Assembly (NCBI GenBank): GCA_036389955.1
Contig: DASVVJ010000862.1
Coordinates: 1 to 9,604 of the forward strand
DNA length: 9,604 nucleotides
Reading direction: 5' to 3'
From: DATHBR01 sp036389955
Lineage (GTDB): Bacteria; Myxococcota; Myxococcia; Myxococcales; Myxococcaceae
How positions within the stretch are numbered: position 1 is the first letter of the stretch; every line of letters starts with the position of its first letter. This document shows positions 1-6,612 of this stretch, piece by piece. Position numbers and translations under genes: made by a program. The notes under the pieces are model-generated. The model was given only the letters and a program-made list of their open reading frames with translations, did not search any database and was not told the DNA's origin.

Positions 1-189
1 GAGGCCGTTCTGCCACTGCCTGTTGCCCTTCTGGAAGGGCACGTCCGCGGCCTTCTGCTTCTCAAGGGAGACGTTCCGGGCCCAGGGACGTTCTTCTCCC
101 ACGCCTAGCTGAGATTGCTGCGCGTGCACCGGCCCCGCCCCCAGTGCCAACCCCACGGTGAGCACGGATATGAGCTGATTCATGGTCAT
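1..189 (-). CDS. Exported protein with N-terminal signal peptide, partial (possible TPR-type protein)
   Basis: The first 63 codons of a minus-strand gene that runs off the left edge of the window. It starts 14 bases after the stop of the large kinase gene, so the two are probably co-transcribed. The N-terminus has a short hydrophobic core (LISVLTVGLALGAG) followed by PVHA-QQ, a good signal-peptidase I site after residue 23, so the product is likely periplasmic or secreted. After the signal comes a polar stretch containing VSLEKQKAAD and FQKGN, which resembles the first helix of tetratricopeptide-type proteins often found beside myxobacterial kinases; this is a weak resemblance. Two ATGs are possible (189 and 183). 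I took the first, with a weak purine-rich GGGGGAAAA upstream. The rest of the gene is needed to name it. Confidence 0.7.
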   Translation of the reverse strand, partial: MTMNQLISVLTVGLALGAGPVHAQQSQLGVGEERPWARNVSLEKQKAADVPFQKGNRQWQNGL

Positions 190-203
190 CTGGGTTTTCC
201 CCC

Positions 204-3152
204 TCATTCCAAGACGAGGATGATCTCGCCGAGCTGCTTCTTCAGGAACTCGACGCGCTCCTGCTCTTCCTTCAGCTTCTGCTCGAGCCGCTCAGCGGTA
301 CCGCGGGCCTTTTCCTCGGCCAGCCGTGCCGCGAGCGCGCTCTTGACGGCTTTCTTCTTGGCGTACTTGGCGCGCTTCTGTGCCTCGCGAGCTTCTTCCA
401 GAGCCACATTCAGCTCGTCATTCGTGTGTTGGATCCGGGTGTACGCCTCGGCCAACTCTTGCCGGGCCTTCTCCGCTTTACGCAGTGCCTCCTGGCGCTC
501 CAGCTCCTTGGCCTGAACCTCCGCCAGGCGCTGAATGGCCTTGGCCTCCGCTTCACGCGCCGCGCCCGCAGATTTGCGCTCCTGCTCTCCAGCCACACGG
601 GCTGCGACGGCCTGTCGCTCGGCTTCCTGCTGCGCTTTGCGGATGACCACCAGCGCCACCGCCGAGGCGGCCACCAGCACGCTCATCAGCACCAGCGCGC
701 CCACCACCAGCGTCCGCTTGCGCCGCGTGGCCCGCGCCGCCTGGGCGAACACCGCCTCCAGGAAGGCCTGCTGCACCCGTGGCAGCTCGCCCTGGTGGCG
801 GCGCTGGAACCTGCGCGCCTCCTCCACCAGCTCGCCACGCCACAGCAGGTCACTGTCCTTGCCGTTGGTCTGCCACTGGCGGGCCGCGGTGCGCAGTTGC
901 TCCAGGAAGGCCGAGTCCTCCTGGCCCTCGTCCAGCCAGCGCTTGAGCGTGGGCCAGCCGTGGATCAGCGACTCGTGCACCAACTCCACCGTGCCGCCGC
1001 TGGCCCCGTCTCCCGTCTGCACCACCAGCAGGCGCGCCTGCACCAGCTGGTCCATCACCCCTTGCAGCTCTCCCCTGTCCCGGGACAGTTCGTGCAGCTC
1101 CTCCAGCGAGACGATGGCGCGCGTGCGCTCCGGCGTCACCAGGCGCAGGAGGATGGTCCTCGCCAACACGTGCCCCTGCGAGGACAGCCCCCGCAGCACA
1201 CTGTCCGCGTGGGTGGCCAGGGCTCCGGCAATCCCTCCCATCGCCTGATAGCTCTGCTGCGTGAGCAGCTTGCGCGCCGGATCCCTCTGCTCCCACAGCT
1301 GGGTGGCGGCGAACTGCAGCAGCGGCAGCGCGCCCTGGGTCGCCTCCAGGTGCTGGAGCATGCCCTCCACCATGTCCGGAGACTCGAAGCGGTAGCCCGC
1401 CATCTCCGCCGGCTGCACCAGCGCGTCGCGCAGCCCCTCGCGGCTCGGCGTGGTGAGGAAGAACAGGCCCTGGTTCAGCTCGGCCATGAAGCGCTCGTCC
1501 TCGGACACCCGGTCCAGGAAGTCCGAACGCAGCGAGAGCACCACCCGGATCGGCGAGGTGGCGTCATCCGCGATGCCCGACAGGCACGCGGTGAAGGCCC
1601 GCCGCTCACTCACGTCCGGCACCTGCGTGTAGAGCTCCTCGAACTGGTCGACGAAGAGCAGGATCTTCCGCTTCTGGCGCCACGCGCGGCTGCGCAGCAT
1701 CGAGCCCACGAAGCCGGGCTCTCTCCGAAGGCGCTCGAGCAGCTGCTGGTGCTCCTTGAGATCCTCGGCCAGCGAGGTGGAGGAGCTCACCAACGGGACA
1801 ATCATCTGGGCCAGCGCCGCCAGCGGGTTGCGGCCCGGGCGCACCACGAGCGCTTCCCAGGACTCACCGGAGCGCTTGAGCACCGGCACCAGGCCGGCGC
1901 GCACGAACGAGGACTTGCCCGTTCCCGAGGGCCCCACCACCGCCAACAGCGGGCGATCCTTCAGGCGGCCCACCAGGGCGGCGATCTCCCGGGAGCGGCC
2001 GAAGAAGCGATCCGCATCGACTTCCTGGAAGGAGCTGAGGCCCGCGTACGGGCTCTCGTCCAGGCGCACCTCGCGCGTGTAGCGGCCAGGAAGGAACGGC
2101 TCCAGGGCACGCAGCAGCGACAGCGCGTCCGGCCAGCGCCGCTCCTTGTGCTTGAGCAGGCACCGGTCCACCACGTCCGCCAGCGCCGGCGGCACGTCCG
2201 GCGCCACGTCTCGCAGGCGAGGCATCGGCTCATCGAGGAACGCCGTGACGGCCAGTTGGGGGCCCCGCAGCGGCTCCAACGGGTGCCGCCCCGCCAACAT
2301 CCGGAACAGCATCAGGCCCACCGCCCAGATGTCGGTGAGGTGATCCACCTCGGCGCTTCCCCGCCACTGCTCCGGGGACATGTACGACATGGTGCCGAGG
2401 ATGGCGCCGCTCCGGGTGATGTTGCCCTGGCCCTCCGCCTCGCCCGCCTCTTCGGGGCCCGCGCCGATGTCCTCCGGTGAAGGCAGGCGCGACACCTGGG
2501 TGTGCTCCGGGCGGCCCTGCCCCTGGAGCACCTTGGCGATGCCGAAGTCCAACACCTTGAGAGTGCCCGACTCGGTGACGAGGATGTTCTCCGGCTTGAG
2601 GTCCCGGTGGACGATGCCCTGCTTGTGCGCCGTCACCAGGGCGCGCACCACCGGCACCATCAGCTCCGCGGCCCGCGTGGGCGGCAGGCGCTGGCTGCCC
2701 ACCGCCTTGTTGAGCGGCTGGCCCTGCAGGTACTCCAGCACCATGAAGGGGCTGCCCTGGTGCTCACCCACCTCGTGGATGACGACGATGTTCTCGTGGC
2801 TGCACAGCGCCGTGGTACGAGCCTCCTGCGCGAAGCGCCGGTTGATCTCCGGGTTGGTGGAGTGCAGGAACTTGATGGCCACCCGGCGGCCCAGCTTGGT
2901 GTCACGCGCCAGGAAGACGGTGCCCATGCCGCCGCTGCCCAGCTGGCGGATCAGCTCGTATTGCTGAATGCGGGCGCCCGCCGAGGGCACCTTCGCCACC
3001 GCACTGACCGCGGGCGCATCCGGCTCGGGCGTGAAGATGGAGGGAGTCCCGCCCGCCGGGGGACGGACGACCTCGTTTCGACGCATGGCTCCGCCCACCG
3101 CCGCACGGGCGGGAGGGAGCGGGATGACCGCACCCGCTTCTGTCTGGTTCAT
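204..3152 (-). CDS. Ser/Thr protein kinase fused to STAND-type NTPase, with one transmembrane helix and C-terminal coiled coil
   Basis: A 982-residue signalling protein. Residues about 65-355 form a Hanks-type kinase: glycine loop LGSGGMGTV (71-79), VAIK lysine K94, likely helix-C glutamate E110, catalytic HRDLKPEN (182-189), DFG (202-204) and MSPE (258-261). All catalytic residues are present, so it should be active. About 45 acidic, Gly-rich residues are inserted between DFG and the GTMSYMSPE segment. After a short linker (YAGLSSFQ, 369-376) comes a STAND-like NTPase with Walker A GPSGTGKSS (407-415) and Walker B ILLFVDQFEE (497-506), followed by a helical region with LVHESLIHGWP typical of STAND proteins. 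One membrane helix (about 813-837) follows Arg/Lys-rich RRKR, which puts the kinase and NTPase in the cytoplasm. The tail (838-975) is Ala/Glu/Lys/Arg-rich coiled coil, predicted outside the inner membrane. Related proteins often end in WD40 or TPR repeats; this one does not. The ATG at 3152 has a poor ribosome site. An ATG at 3086 (residue 23) is an alternative that keeps every domain. Confidence 0.93.
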   Translation of the reverse strand: MNQTEAGAVIPLPPARAAVGGAMRRNEVVRPPAGGTPSIFTPEPDAPAVSAVAKVPSAGARIQQYELIRQLGSGGMGTVFLARDTKLGRRVAIKFLHSTNPEINRRFAQEARTTALCSHENIVVIHEVGEHQGSPFMVLEYLQGQPLNKAVGSQRLPPTRAAELMVPVVRALVTAHKQGIVHRDLKPENILVTESGTLKVLDFGIAKVLQGQGRPEHTQVSRLPSPEDIGAGPEEAGEAEGQGNITRSGAILGTMSYMSPEQWRGSAEVDHLTDIWAVGLMLFRMLAGRHPLEPLRGPQLAVTAFLDEPMPRLRDVAPDVPPALADVVDRCLLKHKERRWPDALSLLRALEPFLPGRYTREVRLDESPYAGLSSFQEVDADRFFGRSREIAALVGRLKDRPLLAVVGPSGTGKSSFVRAGLVPVLKRSGESWEALVVRPGRNPLAALAQMIVPLVSSSTSLAEDLKEHQQLLERLRREPGFVGSMLRSRAWRQKRKILLFVDQFEELYTQVPDVSERRAFTACLSGIADDATSPIRVVLSLRSDFLDRVSEDERFMAELNQGLFFLTTPSREGLRDALVQPAEMAGYRFESPDMVEGMLQHLEATQGALPLLQFAATQLWEQRDPARKLLTQQSYQAMGGIAGALATHADSVLRGLSSQGHVLARTILLRLVTPERTRAIVSLEELHELSRDRGELQGVMDQLVQARLLVVQTGDGASGGTVELVHESLIHGWPTLKRWLDEGQEDSAFLEQLRTAARQWQTNGKDSDLLWRGELVEEARRFQRRHQGELPRVQQAFLEAVFAQAARATRRKRTLVVGALVLMSVLVAASAVALVVIRKAQQEAERQAVAARVAGEQERKSAGAAREAEAKAIQRLAEVQAKELERQEALRKAEKARQELAEAYTRIQHTNDELNVALEEAREAQKRAKYAKKKAVKSALAARLAEEKARGTAERLEQKLKEEQERVEFLKKQLGEIILVLE

Positions 3153-3276
3153 GGTTCCGGTTTCGTTTTCTGAGTGGACGAGGACGAACCGGGGTCCTGT
3201 GCTGCTGTCGAGACTCCTCGGAACCCCCCCCGAGCGTCTCCAAGCCCACCTCTCACGCCACGCGCCACCGTCATCT

Positions 3277-3290
3277 CCGACCCAAGTCGG
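3277..3290. promoter_or_regulatory. Inverted repeat CCGAC-N4-GTCGG
   Basis: A perfect 5-base dyad around CCAA in the divergent promoter region, 125 bases upstream of the STAND-kinase start. It could be an operator half-site pair or a small hairpin. A 5-base stem in GC-rich DNA can occur by chance. Confidence 0.25.
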
Positions 3291-3314
3291 GGACAGGCAG
3301 GCATCCTAGATAAG

Positions 3315-3333
3315 CCCGATATTCCTGATCGGG
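3315..3333. promoter_or_regulatory. Inverted repeat CCCGAT-N7-ATCGGG
   Basis: A perfect 6-base dyad with a 7-base spacer, about midway between the divergent start codons. It has no T-run on either side, so it does not look like an intrinsic terminator. A dimeric regulator site is possible. Confidence 0.3.
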
Positions 3334-3363
3334 AGTGGGGCTACCCTCAGGGACAGGGATTCT

Positions 3364-3373
3364 GTTGATCAAC
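3364..3373. promoter_or_regulatory. Palindrome GTTGATCAAC
   Basis: A perfect 10-base palindrome without spacer in the more A/T-rich part of the divergent region. It may be part of a regulator site. It is short and unproven. Confidence 0.2.
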
Positions 3374-3387
3374 TCACTCGTATTCGA

Positions 3388-3412
3388 GCGCCGCTGAGGC
3401 GCGCCGCTGAGG
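3388..3412 (+). repeat. Tandem 13-base direct repeat (GCGCCGCTGAGG)
   Basis: GCGCCGCTGAGG occurs at 3388-3399 and again at 3401-3412, a period of 13 bases with one intervening C. It sits just upstream of the paired GTGAA dyads. It could be a small duplication or a direct-repeat binding site. Confidence 0.6.
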
Positions 3413-3434
3413 AACGCTGGAGTTGAGGCCTTGA

Positions 3435-3448
3435 GTGAAAACCTTCAC
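3435..3448. promoter_or_regulatory. Putative CRP/FNR-family operator, distal copy (GTGAA-N4-TTCAC)
   Basis: GTGAA-AACC-TTCAC is a perfect dyad and contains GTGA-N6-TCAC, the core of the CRP-type consensus. It begins 114 bases upstream of the CDPS-like start codon. An identically built site follows 23 bases downstream, which makes chance less likely. The outer T and A of the full CRP consensus are absent. Confidence 0.4.
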
Positions 3449-3457
3449 GTTCAGACA

Positions 3458-3471
3458 GTGAAGCACTTCAC
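3458..3471. promoter_or_regulatory. Putative CRP/FNR-family operator, proximal copy (GTGAA-N4-TTCAC)
   Basis: GTGAAG-CA-CTTCAC is a perfect 6-base dyad with the same GTGA-N6-TCAC core as the copy 23 bases upstream. It lies 77 bases before the CDPS-like start codon. The 23-base offset is close to two helical turns, so two dimers could bind the same face of the DNA. Confidence 0.4.
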
Positions 3472-3548
3472 AGAACAGACGCGGCGCGAGTGGCACTCTG
3501 GCTTCACCCAGGCGTCAGAAGGACGCGCTGGGAACCAGGACCACCACC

Positions 3549-4400
3549 ATGTCCCTCTCCTGCCCTGCTCCGAGTTCCCTGCTTTTGCCTGTCCCTGTTC
3601 CCGCTTCACCTGGCCGGGGCTGTTACATCGGCATCTGCCCCTCTTTGTTCTCGAAGCTCAAAGGCCAGGGCCCGGCGTTGGCCTCGACGATCCTGTCTGC
3701 CCTGCTGCCGCGAATCCCACTGCACGTCCCGGTCTGTGTGATGGTGGCGGACTGGCTCGAGGGTTATTCCCTGGCGCTGTTTGCCTATAACTCCCTGTCC
3801 GCCGGACAGGCGCGTGCCCTGCGCGATGGGGACCAGATCGTTCAATACCTGCGCGAGGCGCTCGCGGAGCTCCCGCAGGCCGAACGCCGCCGCGTCAAGC
3901 TTGTCCGCTGGCGGGAGATGGTGAATGAGGACCCCTCGTACCACGAGGAGACCGCGGCTCTTCAGAGCTATCTCCGCTCGGGCGAGGGCCGGCACGTCCA
4001 TCAAATCATCGAAGGCATGGCGGCCCAGTTCGTTCAGGCCAGGCAGGGCCTCAGAACGCTGAAGGAAGGGCGCATCCAGTACGCCAAGGAGTACCTCGAG
4101 TCCGAGGTGGTGGCTTTGATGCGGGGGATTCGTGGCACGGACGCGCGCCACCAGCCCTGTCACTACCAGACGCTCTACCACCCCATCCTGGCCACGCAGC
4201 ATGACGCGGAGTCGGCGGCCATCGGGAAGTTCCAGGAGATCTTCCAGCGCCTCGCCGCCTCGAGCGCATTGAGCCGTTACTTCCAGCCCACGGACCTGGC
4301 GCTCAACTGCGATCTCGAGCTGGAGCCTCTGGAGGATGGAACCTTCACCACCCGCATCCGGCCCTGGGCAGCCCCTGCCTTCCCGGCGCCTTCGCGCTAG
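3549..4400 (+). CDS. Divergent tRNA-dependent cyclodipeptide synthase-like protein
   Basis: A 283-residue protein whose order of motifs follows the cyclodipeptide synthase family (CDPS, AlbC-like). Those enzymes take two aminoacyl-tRNAs and form a cyclic dipeptide using a serine acyl-enzyme. CYIGICPSLFS (25-35) aligns with the family's IGIS-xGNSYFS; the catalytic Ser is replaced by C30 and the motif is two residues shorter. Then come PVCVMVADWLEGY (61-73), like the family's second strand; the A-x-R-x2-GD helix (88-95); VRWREMVNEDPSY (119-131); and EYLESE (181-186), where Y182 and E186 match the catalytic Tyr-x3-Glu pair. CHYQTLY (204-210) may match the loop that follows. The length is slightly above the usual 220-260. 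No signal peptide or membrane helix is evident, so it should be cytoplasmic. AGGA lies 8 bases before the ATG. A kinase gene follows 32 bases downstream. The family call rests on motif alignment by eye. It could instead be a non-catalytic or differently acting relative of the class-I aminoacyl-tRNA-synthetase fold. Confidence 0.6.
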   Translation: MSLSCPAPSSLLLPVPVPASPGRGCYIGICPSLFSKLKGQGPALASTILSALLPRIPLHVPVCVMVADWLEGYSLALFAYNSLSAGQARALRDGDQIVQYLREALAELPQAERRRVKLVRWREMVNEDPSYHEETAALQSYLRSGEGRHVHQIIEGMAAQFVQARQGLRTLKEGRIQYAKEYLESEVVALMRGIRGTDARHQPCHYQTLYHPILATQHDAESAAIGKFQEIFQRLAASSALSRYFQPTDLALNCDLELEPLEDGTFTTRIRPWAAPAFPAPSR

Positions 4401-4423
4401 GCTGAGCGAAGGAACGCCCTCCC

Positions 4424-4429
4424 GAGGAG
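4424..4429 (+). promoter_or_regulatory. Ribosome binding site GAGGAG for the GTG-started kinase
   Basis: GAGGAG lies in the 32-base gap after the CDPS-like stop codon. The spacing of 3 bases to the GTG at 4433 is short, but no better start lies nearby, and this one places the glycine loop at the usual distance from the N-terminus. Confidence 0.5.
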
Positions 4430-4432
4430 CAC

Positions 4433-5758
4433 GTGCACCCCCTGGCCCCAGGCACCCGAGTCGGAGCGTGGCGAGTGAAGGCCTGGCAGGGCCAGGGCGC
4501 CTACGGTGCCGTGTACCGGGCCGAGCGCAGCGGCTGGAGGCGCTCGGAGCATGGTGCGCTCAAGGTGTCACTGTGGCTGTGGGACGCGCGGATGAAGCGC
4601 GAGGTGGAGCTGCTCTCGCGGCTGAGCCACCCGAGTATTCCGCGCCTGCTGGACCGGGGTGGGCCGCTGGTGGCTTCGCGGAACGAGTACCCGTTCTTCG
4701 TCATGGAGTGGGTTCAGGGCGTTGCGCTGTATGCCTGGGCTGAGCAGCAGGCGCCCTCGGAGCGGCAGGTGTGCCGGGTGCTGGCGCAACTGGCCCGGGC
4801 GCTGGAGGCGGTGCATGCCGCCGGAGCCGTGCATCGGGACGTGAAGGGCGACAACGTGTTGGTCCGATTGTCGGACCAGCGCGCGGTGCTCATCGACTTT
4901 GGCTCGTGCCACTTTGCTGGGGCACAGCGGCTGACGTGGCAGGCATTGCCACCGGTGACGCTGGCGTATCTCTCGCCTCAAGCGTGGCCGGTTTACCTCC
5001 GCTCGCTGCACCATGAGGATGGTTACTACGCGCCGTCGCCAGCGGATGACCTGTACGCGTTGGGGGTGACGGCCTATCGCCTGGTGATGGGCCAGTACCC
5101 CGCGCCCTTCGAGACGACGCGGGATGAGCAAGGCTTCTGGCAGGCGAGAGGCCCGGACATCAGGCCGGCGTTGGAGAGCAATCCCCGAGTGGAGCCGCTG
5201 CTGCGGGAGGTGATCGTCCGCCTACTGTCGGACGCACCGGAGGCGAGAGGCACGGCGGCACAGGTGGCCGAGGCGCTGGAGGCCGCGGCGGGTGAAGCGC
5301 AGCGCCCCGAGAGTTCCATGCCGCAGAGGCGTGCACGGACCTGGAAACCCTGGCTGACACTGGCGGCAGCGGGAGTGTGCGCGGTGTTGCTCTGGAGTTC
5401 GAAGTGGGAGCCTCGGGCTTTCAATGCCCAGGCTCCGGACTCGGGCACAGCGTCAGTCGGGGACACCTCACCCACCGGGCCCCGAACCGCCTCTCCGTCC
5501 CCGGAAAAGAAGAAGCCCCTCGCCCAGGAGCCTCTTCCCCAACTCCGTCCCGAGCAGGCCCGGCCCGATGAGAAAGGCCGGTGCCCGGGCCGCAAGCAGG
5601 TGGCCATCAACGGAGGCTGCTGGGGAGAGTTACTCCCGATGAGCACCGAGGAGTGCGTGGAGAGTGGCTACGTGCCCTTCCAGGGCAAGTGCTACCTGCC
5701 TGCTCCCGCGCCTCCCAAGAAGCCTGCGCCCACCTCGAGCCCCGGGGAAGCGCGCTGA
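4433..5758 (+). CDS. Membrane-anchored Ser/Thr protein kinase with extracytoplasmic Cys-containing tail
   Basis: A 441-residue Hanks-type kinase. The kinase domain covers about residues 10-285: glycine loop QGQGAYGAV (19-27), ALK lysine K44, likely helix-C E57, HRDVKGDN (134-141), DFG (155-157) and, in place of APE, SPQ (181-183). It should be catalytically active. A single hydrophobic helix (about 306-322, WLTLAAAGVCAVLLW) anchors it, with Arg/Lys on the N-terminal side, so the kinase faces the cytoplasm. Outside is a Pro/Ser-rich linker and then a compact domain with four cysteines at 384, 396, 408 and 420, each 12 apart, suited to disulfides. This tail type is familiar in myxobacterial kinases, though its ligand is unknown. 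The start is GTG at 4433, chosen for GAGGAG 3 bases upstream and because the protein begins just before the kinase fold. It is probably co-transcribed with the CDPS-like gene. Confidence 0.92.
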   Translation: MHPLAPGTRVGAWRVKAWQGQGAYGAVYRAERSGWRRSEHGALKVSLWLWDARMKREVELLSRLSHPSIPRLLDRGGPLVASRNEYPFFVMEWVQGVALYAWAEQQAPSERQVCRVLAQLARALEAVHAAGAVHRDVKGDNVLVRLSDQRAVLIDFGSCHFAGAQRLTWQALPPVTLAYLSPQAWPVYLRSLHHEDGYYAPSPADDLYALGVTAYRLVMGQYPAPFETTRDEQGFWQARGPDIRPALESNPRVEPLLREVIVRLLSDAPEARGTAAQVAEALEAAAGEAQRPESSMPQRRARTWKPWLTLAAAGVCAVLLWSSKWEPRAFNAQAPDSGTASVGDTSPTGPRTASPSPEKKKPLAQEPLPQLRPEQARPDEKGRCPGRKQVAINGGCWGELLPMSTEECVESGYVPFQGKCYLPAPAPPKKPAPTSSPGEAR

Positions 5759-5799
5759 GACATGAGCCGCCGCCCTGGATCCAGCGCCAGACGGGTTGA

Positions 5800-6572
5800 T
5801 CACGGCAGGCTGGAGGACCAGCCACCGTCCACGGTGTATGCGCCGCCGGTGCAGTAGCTGCTCTCGTCGCTGGCGAGGAAGAGGTTCAGCTTCGCCACCT
5901 CCTCGGTGGAGCCCAAGCGCTTGAGGGGTACTTTCCCGGCGACCCAGGCCCGGGTCTCCGCCTCTTTGCCGGGCCCCATGAGCCGCTCCACATTGACCAT
6001 GAGGTCATTGTCGATGGGGCCCGGGCACACCGCGTTGACCCGGATGCGGTGGGGCGCGCCGTCGATCGCGACCGCGCACGCCATCCCCACCATCGCGTGC
6101 TTGCTGGCCACGTACGGCGAGGAGACCCCCATCCCACCGAGGCCTCCCGACGAGGCGGTGAGGATGATGCTCCCGCTGCCGCGCTTCTGCAGCTCGCGGA
6201 ACGCGTACTTGAGCGACAGCCACGTGCCGCGCACGTTGATCGCCATCACCTCGTCAAAGGACTCCACGGAGATGTCCGCCAGGGTGCGCAGCTCCCCCTG
6301 GATGCCCGCGTTGCTCACCAGGATGTTGCGCCCGCCATAGCGCTCCACCGCCTCACGCACGTAACGCTGGGTGTCCTCGACCTTGGAGACATCCGCCACG
6401 GTGTAGCTGACGTGCTCGTGGTTGATCTCCGCACCGTCTTGCGCAGCTTCTCCTCGTTGCGGCCCACCACCAGCACCCGCGCGCCCTCCTGCACGAAGAG
6501 CGCGGCCGTCGCCGCCCCAATGCCGCTGCCGCCGCCCGTGATGACCGCGACCTTGTCCTGCAGCCGATTCAT
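5800..6572 (-). pseudogene. Short-chain dehydrogenase/reductase (SDR), disrupted by a -1 frameshift
   Basis: A classical SDR oxidoreductase in two frames. The first 47 codons (6572 to about 6432) encode the cofactor fold, with TGGGSGIG (12-19) and VVGRNEEKL after the second strand; the Arg there favours NADP(H). The remainder is read in another frame from about 6431 to 5800 and has LVSNAGI, catalytic Ser in ILTASSGG, YVASK with the Tyr/Lys pair, and the C-terminal YTVDGGW. On the coding strand ACGGTGCGGAG would read through with one extra G (ACGGTGGCGGAG), restoring a normal 257-residue enzyme. The rest of the sequence is intact, so this is either a very recent mutation or a sequencing error. 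The start has AGGGAG upstream. It lies 40 bases after the His/Gln-rich gene on the same strand and converges on the kinase gene, 41 bases apart. The substrate cannot be told. Confidence 0.85.
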
Positions 6573-6612
6573 GCTGTGCTCCCTCTGTTGAACGCGCGGG
6601 CCTGCGCCGGGC

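Larger units (their letters stand above)
3153..3548. other. Divergent intergenic region between the STAND-kinase and the CDPS-like/kinase operon
   Basis: A 396-base gap between divergent genes that should hold promoters for both strands. Short frames exist here but none has protein-like composition. Perfect dyads seen by eye are CCGAC-N4-GTCGG (3277-3290), CCCGAT-N7-ATCGGG (3315-3333), GTTGATCAAC (3364-3373), GTGAA-N4-TTCAC (3435-3448) and GTGAA-N4-TTCAC (3458-3471). There is also a 13-base tandem repeat at 3388-3412. It is locally more A/T-rich (about 3310-3480) than the flanking genes, as expected for promoter DNA. I could not assign -10/-35 elements with confidence. Confidence 0.7.

Noticed and set aside
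426..2480. 684-codon plus-strand open frame antisense to the STAND-kinase gene
   Set aside because: The translation is rich in Arg, His, Gln and Leu with no recognisable motif, as expected opposite a high-GC gene. The minus-strand kinase has clear domains across the same stretch.
3491..3505. TGGCAC resembling the -24 element of a sigma-54 promoter
   Set aside because: No GC dinucleotide falls at the required 12-base offset and no TTGC element is present, so the -12 half is missing.
3606..4202. 198-codon minus-strand open frame opposite the CDPS-like gene
   Set aside because: The plus-strand frame has a good ribosome site and motif order matching a known family. The antisense frame has no recognisable features.
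5775..5784. Palindrome CTGGATCCAG between the convergent kinase and SDR genes
   Set aside because: A 10-base palindrome without loop or T-run. It is too short to call a terminator and plausible by chance.
5800..6572. Two separate genes for the SDR region (85 and 199 codons)
   Set aside because: The two frames together make exactly one SDR with motifs in the right order, so this is one gene with a frameshift.
3549..6572. SDR as a tailoring enzyme for the CDPS-like product
   Set aside because: The SDR gene is on the opposite strand, converges on the operon and is paired with the His/Gln-rich gene. Nothing in the sequence links it to the CDPS-like protein.
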